Of a stretch of DNA of 64,000 bases, positions 41,888 to 50,001 are shown piece by piece. The DNA is from Pseudomonas sp. ICMP22404 (lineage in GTDB: Bacteria; Pseudomonadota; Gammaproteobacteria; Pseudomonadales; Pseudomonadaceae), in NCBI RefSeq assembly GCF_006227205.1, contig NZ_VCNG01000005.1:124001-188000 (forward strand), given 5' to 3'. The position numbers and the translations under genes were made by a program. Position 1 is the first letter of the stretch. Each line of letters begins with the position of its first letter. The notes beneath the pieces are model-generated. The model did no database searches, was not told where the DNA came from, and worked only from the letters and a program-made list of their open reading frames with translations.

Positions 41888-44677
41888 ATGAGCATGGATC
41901 ACGGTACGCCGAGGTTGGTTGCGGTGGATCCACGGTCTTTGCTGGTCCGTTCGGTCGATTACTGCCGCGCGCTTGAGCGTGAACCTGCGCAACCGCGGGT
42001 CAACCGCAGCCTTTTCGACCTGGCCGGCCGCGCGATCAAGCAATGGGACCCGCGCCTGTGGGCCCTGCTACAGGACGATGCGGCGACCCCGGCCAATCTT
42101 TCGACGGTGTATACGCTGTCCGGTGACGCGCTGCTGGCGCGCAGTGTCGATGCGGGCTGGCAGCTCGACCTGCCCGGGCTCGCCAGTGAAAGCCTGCGGG
42201 GCTGGGATGGGCGGGGCACGCGGCGCGACGTGGTCTTCGACGATCTGCTCCGTCCGGTGGCGGTGTTCGAACAGGGTAGTGGGCAATCGCGCACCTGCGT
42301 CGAGCGTATGCAATATGGCGCTCCGGGCCAGGGCCAGCAGGCCTTCAATCAGTACGGACAATTGCTCCGCCACGATGACCCGGCGGGCACCTTGCTGCTG
42401 GCGTCCTTTGCCCTGACCGGCCAGAGCCTGGCCCTGAGCCGACGTTTCTGCCTGGATGGGGCCATGCCGGACTGGCCAGCGTCGGAGGCCGATCGCGAAT
42501 CCCTGCTCGAGCCTGGCGACGGTGCTTTGACGACGTGGCGTCTCGGTCCGCAGGGGGATGTGCTGGAGCAGATTGACGCCAAGGGCAACCGGCAGCGCCG
42601 GGCCCTGACCCGCGATGGCCGACTGTTCAGCAGCCAATTGCTGTTGCAGGGCCAGAGCGAATGGCAACCGCTGGTGAGCGAGATCGACTACAACGCCCAA
42701 GGCCAGATCGAACGGGAAGTGGCCGGCAACGGGGTACAGACCACGCTCAGTTACGCTCCTGAAGACGGATGGCTGATGGAGCGCCATGTCCGGCGGAGCG
42801 GTCAGTCGCTGCAACACCTGGTCTATGCCTACGACCCCATGGGCAATGTACTGGGCATCGAGGACAAAGCGTTGCCGGTGCGCTACTTTGCCAACCAGCG
42901 CATCGACCCGATCAGTCGTTTCCGTTACGACAGCCTCTATCAATTGATCGAGGCCATCGGATGGGAAGCGGGTGCTCAGAACCAAGGGCCTGTCGGCCGC
43001 GTCGACCCAGCCGCGCTCAGCAATTACCGACAAACCTATCACTACGACGACAGCGGCAACCTGCTGGAACTGACCCATGTCGGCGCGCAGAACCATGGTC
43101 GCCAGTTGCAGGCGGCGCGCTACAGCAATCGTTGCTTGCCATACCGCAACGGCGTGCCGCCGACAGAAGAGGAGATCGCTGCAGCGTTCGATGCACGGGG
43201 TAACTGCCTGGCGTTGGAGAGCAGCCGGACCCTGGCCTGGGACCTGCGCAACCAGCTGTGCTCGGTCACGCCGATCGAGCGCGAATCGGGGCTCAATGAC
43301 CGCGAGGCTTATGTCTACGATGGCGGCGGTCAGCGGGTGCGCAAGCTGCGCACACTGCACACCGGAGCGCGGACCCTGGCTGCCGAGGTCCGTTACCTGC
43401 CGGGGTTGGAACTGCGTGCCGACAGCGGCACCGGGGAATCATTGCAGGTCATCATCGCCCAGGGCGGGCTTGGCGGCGTGCGGGTCTTGCACTGGGACAG
43501 CCCACCGCCCTCCGGCGCGAACGACCGCTATCGGTACGGTGTTGCCGAGCACCTGGGTTCGATCAGTCTGGAGCTTGACCAGGACGGGCGAATCATCAGC
43601 CAGGAACACTTCTACCCGTTCGGTGAAACGGCGTTCCTGGCCGGGGACGATGTGATCGAGGTCAGCTACAAGACGGCCCGGTACTCGGGCAAGGAGCGGG
43701 ATGCGACGGGGCTCTACTACTACGGCTATCGGTTCTATGTACCGTGGTTGCAGCGTTGGGCCAGTCCGGATCCGGCCTGGGCGGTGGATGGGCTGAATTT
43801 CTATCGGATGGTCCGCAATAACCCGCTCACACTGTTCGACACCGATGGCAGGATACCCACAGGCGCTGCACCCCCTCCGCCCCCCATGCATCCTTCCGGC
43901 CCACCACCCCCTCCGCCCCCTGGAATGATAGGTCCCCCCATGCCACCTCCGCCTATGGGCGGTCCGCCGCCTCTTCCTGGGGTTGGCTCCCAGCTACCCA
44001 TCAAAAAAAAATGGGTCATAAAAAAAGACCCGGCATTATATAAGCAACAGGGGGGTGAGTACCCTTACTACTCTTCGTTTTCAATTACTCTGCAGAAGCT
44101 GAATATTGAACATTACAGTTCGATTGCTGATATGGAGAAGTTTGTAAGTGTTTGGCGTGAGACCGGGCGTAATATGATTCCGCCCGCCAGGAACATAGAT
44201 TATGAAAAGGCCTTGGAGGTTCAAAATGTGCTCAGGGAAATAGATGCAGAATGGTCTACGTATCGTCGCGCAGAGGTAGCGGAGGTTTTTCGCGGAGACT
44301 CGCCGGCTATATTGAAAAGCTATCCATGGCTCGCGACCTTTGCAAAGGGGGGCGGGGATAGAGCGATAGAAGAAACAATAAATTTGGAGATCCATTCTCA
44401 ACTTATAATGTCAACGGCAAAAGACCCCGGGATGGGTTACGTATCCGGTAAGTCAATAATGTGGCACTTTCAGTTGGAATCTGGGCATGCAGGTGTTTCT
44501 GAGGGGCTGTATGCATCTGAGGGTGAAGTGACGTTTCCTCTATATAACAAAATTCAAATAGTTTCCTTGCATTACATTCCAAAGGGAAGGTCCTATATGA
44601 ATAATGCAGAACGATTCGGAACGGCGCATCGATATGTGATAAAAGCGAAAATGTTGCCCCATTCAAAGTCCAGATAA
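41888..44677 (+). CDS. TccC-like Rhs/YD-repeat protein with predicted ADP-ribosyltransferase tip
   Basis: 929 residues from ATG 41888, with AGGAGG upstream. The N-terminal 655 residues match the TcC/TccC plan: opening TPRLVAVDPRSLLVRSVDYCR, several YD repeats (YDPMGNVLGIED, YHYDDSGNLLELTHV) and the Rhs core RYSGKERDATGLYYYGYRFY (from 598) ending LFDTDGR (655). Then comes a proline-rich linker (about 658-700), and from about 43990 the DNA turns markedly A/T-rich. The tip (to 929) carries EVFRGD (R802), MSTAKD (S842-T-A) and SEGEVTF (E878-G-E880), the order and spacing of an R-S-E class ADP-ribosyltransferase. In Tc toxins this tip is sealed in the Rhs shell and injected into host cells; Photorhabdus TccC3 modifies actin. 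No TcA/TcB and no immunity gene are adjacent. The Rhs core is certain; the ART call is my inference. Confidence 0.85.
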   Translation: MSMDHGTPRLVAVDPRSLLVRSVDYCRALEREPAQPRVNRSLFDLAGRAIKQWDPRLWALLQDDAATPANLSTVYTLSGDALLARSVDAGWQLDLPGLASESLRGWDGRGTRRDVVFDDLLRPVAVFEQGSGQSRTCVERMQYGAPGQGQQAFNQYGQLLRHDDPAGTLLLASFALTGQSLALSRRFCLDGAMPDWPASEADRESLLEPGDGALTTWRLGPQGDVLEQIDAKGNRQRRALTRDGRLFSSQLLLQGQSEWQPLVSEIDYNAQGQIEREVAGNGVQTTLSYAPEDGWLMERHVRRSGQSLQHLVYAYDPMGNVLGIEDKALPVRYFANQRIDPISRFRYDSLYQLIEAIGWEAGAQNQGPVGRVDPAALSNYRQTYHYDDSGNLLELTHVGAQNHGRQLQAARYSNRCLPYRNGVPPTEEEIAAAFDARGNCLALESSRTLAWDLRNQLCSVTPIERESGLNDREAYVYDGGGQRVRKLRTLHTGARTLAAEVRYLPGLELRADSGTGESLQVIIAQGGLGGVRVLHWDSPPPSGANDRYRYGVAEHLGSISLELDQDGRIISQEHFYPFGETAFLAGDDVIEVSYKTARYSGKERDATGLYYYGYRFYVPWLQRWASPDPAWAVDGLNFYRMVRNNPLTLFDTDGRIPTGAAPPPPPMHPSGPPPPPPPGMIGPPMPPPPMGGPPPLPGVGSQLPIKKKWVIKKDPALYKQQGGEYPYYSSFSITLQKLNIEHYSSIADMEKFVSVWRETGRNMIPPARNIDYEKALEVQNVLREIDAEWSTYRRAEVAEVFRGDSPAILKSYPWLATFAKGGGDRAIEETINLEIHSQLIMSTAKDPGMGYVSGKSIMWHFQLESGHAGVSEGLYASEGEVTFPLYNKIQIVSLHYIPKGRSYMNNAERFGTAHRYVIKAKMLPHSKSR

Positions 44678-44703
44678 TTATCAGAGATACGAATGCAGCA
44701 ACT

Positions 44704-44764
44704 AAAAAGCCCCCACCCAACCCGCTGCGGATAGGGGACGCAGTGGGCTGGATGGGGGCTTCTT
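44704..44764. terminator. Bidirectional terminator between the TccC-like gene and algA
   Basis: AAGCCCCCACCCA and its near-complement ending TGGATGGGGGCTT, with inner arms CCCGCTGCG / CGCAGTGGG, form a long hairpin. A-rich sequence on the left and TTCTTGTTT on the right let it work for both convergent transcripts, including the end of the alginate operon. Confidence 0.85.
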
Positions 44765-44777
44765 GTTTCGCTGATCG

Positions 44778-46229
44778 TTACTGCGCGATGGTCTTCACCG
44801 ACACGCCGCGCTCGATCGGGGTGGAGCGACCGTAGATGTCTTCGAAGCGCTCGATGTCGTCTTCGCCCAGGTAGCTGCCGGACTGCACTTCGATGATTTC
44901 CAGCGGGATCTTGCCCGGGTTGCGCAGGCGGTGAACCGACGCGATCGGGATGTAGGTCGACTGGTTTTCGGTGAGCAGGAACACGTTCTCGTCGCAGGTC
45001 ACTTCAGCGGTGCCGCTGACCACGATCCAGTGTTCGGCGCGGTGGTGGTGCATCTGCAAGGACAGGCACGCCCCCGGCTTGACCGAGATGTGCTTGACCT
45101 GGAAGCGCCCGCCCATGTCCACCGAGTCATACGAGCCCCACGGACGATAGACTTCGCAGTGGTTCTGGGTTTCGGTGCGACCCCGGGCATTGAGGGTGTT
45201 GACCATCTTCTTGACGTCTTGGACCTTGTCCTTGTGGGCAATCATCATGGCGTCCTTGGTTTCTACCACCACGATGTTTTCCAGGCCGATCACCGACACC
45301 AGCTTGCCGTTGCCATGGATCATGCAGTTGCGGCTGTCCTGGACCACCACGTCGCCCTTGGTGACGTTGCCGTCGGCATCCTTGGGATTGACTTCCCACA
45401 ACGACGCCCAGCAACCGACATCGCTCCAACCGGCCGACAGCGGCACCACGCAGGCGCGCTGGGTCTTTTCCATCACGGCGTAGTCGATGGAGTTGTCCGG
45501 GCAGCAGGCGAAGGTGGCTTCGTCGAAGGTGATGGTGTCCGCTGTCTGCTCACTGCGCTCCAGGGTCAGCAGGCAGGTGTCGTAGATATCCGGATCGTGC
45601 TTTTTCAGCTCTTCGAGGAAACGGCTGGCGCGGAACAGGAACATGCCGCTGTTCCAGAAGTAGCCGCCGGCCTCGACGAACTCGGTGGCGCGCTTGACGT
45701 CGGGTTTTTCGACGAAGTGCGAAACACGGCTCACGCCTTCGGGCAGCAGCGCGTCGTTGGTCGACTTGATGTAGCCGTAGCCGGTTTCCGGTTTGGTGGC
45801 CGGTACGCCGAACAGCACCATTTCACCACGCTCGGCGGCCACGGTGGCCAGGGCCAGGGCGCGTTGCAGGGCTTTCTGGTCTTCGATCACGTGGTCGGCC
45901 GGCAGCACCAGCATCAACTCGTCGCGACCTTCGTTGACCAGCATCATCGCGGTCAGCGCGACGGCTGGTGCGGTGTTGCGGCCGAACGGTTCCATCAGGA
46001 TGCGTTGGGCTTCGAGGTTGCGACCGTTCAACTGCTCGTTGACGATGAAGCGGTGGTCTTTGTTGCAGACCACGATCGGCGTGTCCATGCCTTCGAACAC
46101 CAGGCGTTCGAGGGTCTGCTGGAACAGGGTGTGTTCGCCGGTCAGGGCCAGGAACTGTTTAGGGAATTGCTTGCGCGAAAGCGGCCAAAGACGTGAGCCG
46201 CTACCACCTGACAAGATCACCGGAATCAT
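44778..46229 (-). CDS. algA: Bifunctional mannose-6-phosphate isomerase / GDP-mannose pyrophosphorylase AlgA
   Basis: 483 residues. The N-terminal nucleotidyltransferase opens MIPVILSGGSGSRLWPLSRKQFPKQFLAL with the FVEKPD motif near 170; the C-terminal cupin (from about 350, YRPWGSYDSVDMGGRFQVKHI) has QMHHHRAEHW and is the type II phosphomannose isomerase. It makes mannose 6-phosphate from fructose 6-phosphate and then GDP-mannose, the substrate of AlgD. It is the last gene of the alginate operon, 146 bases after algF across a REP-like hairpin. Confidence 0.97.
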   Translation of the reverse strand: MIPVILSGGSGSRLWPLSRKQFPKQFLALTGEHTLFQQTLERLVFEGMDTPIVVCNKDHRFIVNEQLNGRNLEAQRILMEPFGRNTAPAVALTAMMLVNEGRDELMLVLPADHVIEDQKALQRALALATVAAERGEMVLFGVPATKPETGYGYIKSTNDALLPEGVSRVSHFVEKPDVKRATEFVEAGGYFWNSGMFLFRASRFLEELKKHDPDIYDTCLLTLERSEQTADTITFDEATFACCPDNSIDYAVMEKTQRACVVPLSAGWSDVGCWASLWEVNPKDADGNVTKGDVVVQDSRNCMIHGNGKLVSVIGLENIVVVETKDAMMIAHKDKVQDVKKMVNTLNARGRTETQNHCEVYRPWGSYDSVDMGGRFQVKHISVKPGACLSLQMHHHRAEHWIVVSGTAEVTCDENVFLLTENQSTYIPIASVHRLRNPGKIPLEIIEVQSGSYLGEDDIERFEDIYGRSTPIERGVSVKTIAQ

Positions 46230-46326
46230 GTGTGTTACTCCTTTGAAGCGTAATGGTTATAGAGCTACTGCGTTCTGTCGTTTCACTCTTGTTTTTATTC
46301 CGTACCCGAATGACGCCCCGGTTCAG

Positions 46327-46350
46327 TGTGGGAGCGGGTTCGCTCCCACA
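46327..46350. repeat. REP-like hairpin in the algF-algA gap
   Basis: TGTGGGAGCG and CGCTCCCACA are perfect 10-bp arms around GGTT, a compact REP variant. Lying within the operon, it could stabilise the upstream mRNA or partly stop transcription before algA. Confidence 0.85.
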
Positions 46351-46375
46351 GGGGAGTGTCAATCAGGCCAATCTG

Positions 46376-47041
46376 TCAGCGAGTTGACACTGGACGCTTT
46401 ACCCAGACCGGCGACAAGCTGCTTCCGGAGCCGGTGACATACAGCACGGCCGCTTCGCCGCGCTCCAGGGCCACGGGCTTGAGGTCACCGACTTTCTTGT
46501 CGCCTTCGAACAGCGCCAGGCTGACTTTCACCGGGTTGATTTCACGTTCGCCACGGCCCTTGGCCGCCACGTTCGGCACCACCTCGGTCTTGCCGTCGGC
46601 GGTCTTGAGGGTCAGCGCCTTGTCGGTGAGGTTCTGCACACGCACCAGGGATTTCTGTTTGTTCTTGAACGGTGGTTCTTCGATCAGTTGCGGCTGGCCG
46701 GTCGCGTTGTTGACCAGGGTGTAGTAGTGATCGGGAGCCAGTTTGACCGGAACGGTCTGGCTACCTACCTTGGCGCTGTAGTCGCCGCCGGGCATGAAGC
46801 TGAAGTCGCTGCTGGCCAATGGCGCGACGTCGTTGAGGTTGGTGCTGCCGACGGTGGCGCTGACTTCGCTGTTGCTGGCGTTGTAGATACGCACGAAGCT
46901 CGAGCCTTTTGGTGCGACCGGGCCGTACAGCGCCGAGTCACCGGCAAAGGCGGAGAGGGAAAGGGCGCTCATGCTGGCAACCAGGGCAACGGCCTTGAAG
47001 GAACGAGCAGCGAGACGACGAGGAGTAGTGTTGAAAGTCAT
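46376..47041 (-). CDS. algF: Alginate O-acetylation adaptor AlgF
   Basis: 221 residues from ATG 47041 (MTFNTTPRRLAARSFKAVALVASMSALSLSAFAGD), a Sec signal peptide of about 33 residues preceded by GAGAGG. The mature part has two beta domains (ALYGPVAPKGSSFVRIYNASNSEVSATVG; KQKSLVRVQNLTDKALTLKTADGKTEVVPN). AlgF is periplasmic and needed with AlgI, AlgJ and AlgX for O-acetylation of mannuronate. A longer open frame upstream runs into algJ and is not the start. Confidence 0.95.
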   Translation of the reverse strand: MTFNTTPRRLAARSFKAVALVASMSALSLSAFAGDSALYGPVAPKGSSFVRIYNASNSEVSATVGSTNLNDVAPLASSDFSFMPGGDYSAKVGSQTVPVKLAPDHYYTLVNNATGQPQLIEEPPFKNKQKSLVRVQNLTDKALTLKTADGKTEVVPNVAAKGRGEREINPVKVSLALFEGDKKVGDLKPVALERGEAAVLYVTGSGSSLSPVWVKRPVSTR

Positions 47042-47055
47042 GATGGACCTCTCTT

Positions 47056-48231
47056 TCAGTTTTGCGCCCGGTCGGGCGTCTCGGATTGAGTGTTGGCGGC
47101 AACGTTCTGTTGGCGCGCACCGGCTTGTTTGAGTTCTGCGACCCACTGCGGGTCGGCGTCGCCGATTTCGTTGTTCACGGGCAGATAACGTTCAGGAAAC
47201 TCCCAGATCAGCACTTGTGGCGGGCTGTTCTTGAAGGCGTCGCTCTTGAGGTAGCTGAGCATCGGCAGAATCGGGCCATGGCCGTCTTCGGCGTAGTTCA
47301 CGACGTCGCTGTGCAGGGCTTGCTTGAGTGCACCGACGAAGTTCCAGTTGGGGTTGGCGCTGTAGCTGGTGCCGATCAGGGCCACGGGAACCTGGGCATC
47401 GGCAAACAGCGCGTCGTCGCCGGCCGGCTGGTCGTCGGCCTCGCGGGTGTTGCGCTTGACCAGCGGCTCCTGGGCCGGCATCAGGTTTTCGAACAGCGGG
47501 TCCAGGGGCAGGAACTGGCGCAGGTCACCCTTGTGGATGATCTTTTCCGCAGGCTCGGTGACGAAGCGTTGCGGCTCGCCGTTGAGGGGCGCGCGCTCGG
47601 CAATGGCCTTGGCGATGTTCTCGGCTGCGACCTGGGCGCCTTCCGGAGTCCAGTGGGTGTCGGTGCGCAGGAATACCTGCTGGCCGCTCTGCTTGGCCTG
47701 TTGCAGTGGGCCGAGCAGGTCAGGGGCGAGGATCTTGTCGGCCGCGACGCGGGCATGGAAATCCTGATAGAGATTGGCGTGAATGCTGGCTGGCTTCACT
47801 TCACCCAAGTGCTCCGGATACAGCCGCGCCTTGGCCGGCACGATCGCCATCACCAGGGTGATGCCCTGTTCCTTGAGTTTCTGGCGTACGCCTTCGACCA
47901 GCGCGTAGTTGCCTTGCAGGTTCAGTTCTTCGTTGACGATCGGGTTGAACTCTTCGTCGCTGTACAGCCACTGGTCGCGGCCCAGGACCACGCCTTTACG
48001 GCCCTCGTTGAACAGCTTGTAGTCCAGCGCGGCCCAGATGTTGGTGCCCAGGCGCTTGATCGGGAACTGGTCGTCGTAGTGGGTTTCGACAGCCTTGGTC
48101 CAGCGCCCGTTGAGCACGGTGGCATCGGGGTTGGTGCTGAAGCCGAAGAAACTGCGCATCGACCACAGGCCCAGGACCGCGAGGATCAGCAGGAACAGTG
48201 CGATGTAAAAGATGCGTAATGAGCGGGTCAT
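47056..48231 (-). CDS. algJ: Alginate O-acetyltransferase AlgJ
   Basis: 391 residues: an N-terminal signal anchor (about 8-26, FYIALFLLILAVLGLW) and an SGNH-like domain. RTDTHWTPEGAQVAAENIA near residue 190 holds the Asp/His pair (DTH), and ALIGTSYSANPNWNF carries the serine, as in AlgX. It passes acetyl groups from the AlgI membrane protein to the polymer path in the periplasm. It lies 11 bases after algI and 14 before algF. Confidence 0.95.
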   Translation of the reverse strand: MTRSLRIFYIALFLLILAVLGLWSMRSFFGFSTNPDATVLNGRWTKAVETHYDDQFPIKRLGTNIWAALDYKLFNEGRKGVVLGRDQWLYSDEEFNPIVNEELNLQGNYALVEGVRQKLKEQGITLVMAIVPAKARLYPEHLGEVKPASIHANLYQDFHARVAADKILAPDLLGPLQQAKQSGQQVFLRTDTHWTPEGAQVAAENIAKAIAERAPLNGEPQRFVTEPAEKIIHKGDLRQFLPLDPLFENLMPAQEPLVKRNTREADDQPAGDDALFADAQVPVALIGTSYSANPNWNFVGALKQALHSDVVNYAEDGHGPILPMLSYLKSDAFKNSPPQVLIWEFPERYLPVNNEIGDADPQWVAELKQAGARQQNVAANTQSETPDRAQN

Positions 48232-48242
48232 GTTCAGATCCC

Positions 48243-49808
48243 TCAGAACTGGAAGTAAAGGAACGGCGAGAAGCTTTGCGCCGAGAGTTTGAGAATCGAA
48301 GCGATGAACAGCAGCAACACCAACGCACGCATGACATAACGTGGCCAGTCAGCGACCCAGTAGGCCGGTTGCACCTGGGCTTCGACGCCCACGGTGTAGC
48401 CCGGTTCGTGGATCTGCGACGGGTTGTCGCCCGGTACGGCCTTGATCAGCCCCGGTTGTGCAGTGGCCGGGCCATTGGCTTCGGTGTTGACCTCGGGCTT
48501 GGTCTTGACCGGCGGACGGTTGGTGTAGAAATCCCGCAGGCCGAAGAAGGCGAGGGTGATGTAGGCCGCCACCAGCGTGGCGATCTGCAGGCCGGTGAGG
48601 TTGGCGCGGGTCAGTTCCGACAGCGACCAGTCGCCGAAGCTGAACATGGCGCCGTACATGCGACCGGCCACATGCAGGTTCTCGGCACGGAAGATCACCC
48701 AGCCCATCACCACCAGCAGGAAGGTCAGCGCCCAGCGGATCGGGTTGAGACTGCGTGGGGTGGTGTTGATGCCCACGGCTTTCTCGATGGCCAGCCAGAT
48801 ACCGTGCCAGGCGCCCCAGATCACGTAGGTGATGTTCGCGCCGTGCCACAGACCACCGAGCAGCATGGTCAGGAACAGGTTGCGATAGGTCATCAGCGTG
48901 CCTTTGCGGTTACCGCCCAGGGTGATGTAGAGGTAATCGCGCAGCCAGGTCGACAGGCTGATGTGCCAGCGCCGCCAGAACTCGGTAATGGACTGGCTGA
49001 TGTAGGGCTGCTTGAAGTTTTCCATGAAACGGAAACCCATCATCAGGCCCAGGCCGATGGCCATGTCGCTGTAGCCGGAGAAGTCGAAGTACAGCTGTGC
49101 GGTGTAGGCCAGGGCACCGAGCCAGGCATCGCCGGTGGTCGGGTTCTGCAGGGCGAAGCAATGGTCGGCCACCACCGCCAGGGTGTCGGCGATGAACACT
49201 TTCTTGATGAAGCCCTGCATGAAGCGCGTGCAGCCTTCGGAGAACTTGTCCAAGGTGTGGGTGCGGTTGTTGAACTGGTCGGCCAGGTCACGGAAACGCA
49301 GCACGGGGCCGGCGATCAGGTGCGGGAAGATCGCCACGAACGCTGCGAAGTCGATCAGGTTGCGGGTCGCCGGAGTGTCGCCGCGATAGACGTCGATGAT
49401 GTAGCTGATGGACTCGAAGATGTAGAACGAGATCCCGATTGGCAACAGCACATGGGTCAGGATGAAGGGTTCGAGACCGAAGCTGGTCATGATCGCGTTG
49501 AGGCTGTCCACCCCGAAGTTGGCGTACTTGAAGTAGCCCAGGATGCACAGGTCCACTGCCACGCCGAGCAACAGCCAGCGCTGGGCCGGCTTGGTGCGTA
49601 CGCCGGCGGCACCGACTTTCAGGCCGATCCAGTAGTTCCACAGGGTCACGGCGGCGAACAGTGCGAGGAAGTCCACCCGCCACCAGGCATAGAACACATA
49701 GCTGGCGATCAGCAGTAGCAGGTTGCGATAGCGTTGCCCGCTCAAGTAGTACAAGCCGAGAAAGATCGGCAGGAACAGGAACAGGAACACGTTGGATGAA
49801 AATACCAT
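48243..49808 (-). CDS. algI: Alginate O-acetylation MBOAT protein AlgI
   Basis: 521 residues from ATG 49808 (MVFSSNVFLFLFLPIFLGLYYLSG). It is a polytopic membrane O-acyltransferase: FSGYSDMAIGLGLMMGFRFMENFKQPYISQSITEFWRRWHISLSTWLRDYLYITLGGN is the MBOAT core, and LGGLWHGANITYVIWGAWHG holds the conserved histidine. It brings acetyl groups across the inner membrane. An in-frame ATG eight codons upstream lacks support. A 193-base gap with a long inverted repeat separates it from algL. Confidence 0.96.
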   Translation of the reverse strand: MVFSSNVFLFLFLPIFLGLYYLSGQRYRNLLLLIASYVFYAWWRVDFLALFAAVTLWNYWIGLKVGAAGVRTKPAQRWLLLGVAVDLCILGYFKYANFGVDSLNAIMTSFGLEPFILTHVLLPIGISFYIFESISYIIDVYRGDTPATRNLIDFAAFVAIFPHLIAGPVLRFRDLADQFNNRTHTLDKFSEGCTRFMQGFIKKVFIADTLAVVADHCFALQNPTTGDAWLGALAYTAQLYFDFSGYSDMAIGLGLMMGFRFMENFKQPYISQSITEFWRRWHISLSTWLRDYLYITLGGNRKGTLMTYRNLFLTMLLGGLWHGANITYVIWGAWHGIWLAIEKAVGINTTPRSLNPIRWALTFLLVVMGWVIFRAENLHVAGRMYGAMFSFGDWSLSELTRANLTGLQIATLVAAYITLAFFGLRDFYTNRPPVKTKPEVNTEANGPATAQPGLIKAVPGDNPSQIHEPGYTVGVEAQVQPAYWVADWPRYVMRALVLLLFIASILKLSAQSFSPFLYFQF

Positions 49809-49883
49809 CCCGATCTCTCCATGTTGAATCAACAGTCAAGGGCCAGAGCCCCCCCAAACCCCCCCATGAAAAAGGGCGGTGAT

Positions 49884-49992
49884 GATCGTTCCCACGCTCT
49901 GCGTGGGAATGCCTCTACGGACGCTCCGCGTTCGGCTTTTTGGGACGCAGAGCGTCCCCGGCTGCATTCCCACGCAGAGCGTGGGAACGATC
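49884..49992. repeat. 109-bp nested inverted repeat between algL and algI
   Basis: Perfect 29-bp arms (49884-49912 and 49964-49992, containing GTTCCCACGCTCTGCGTGGG) enclose a second, 13-bp inverted pair (GGACGCTCCGCGT / ACGCAGAGCGTCC, one mismatch). It differs from the GTGGGAGCGAGC REP family seen elsewhere in the window, so it is a separate repeat type. Transcribed within the alginate operon it would form a very stable hairpin. Confidence 0.9.
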
Positions 49993-50001
49993 AGCGGTGA
50001 A

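Noticed and set aside
44678..44777. Immunity gene for the toxin tip
   Set aside because: Only 100 bases with a strong terminator separate the toxin gene from algA; there is no room for a gene.
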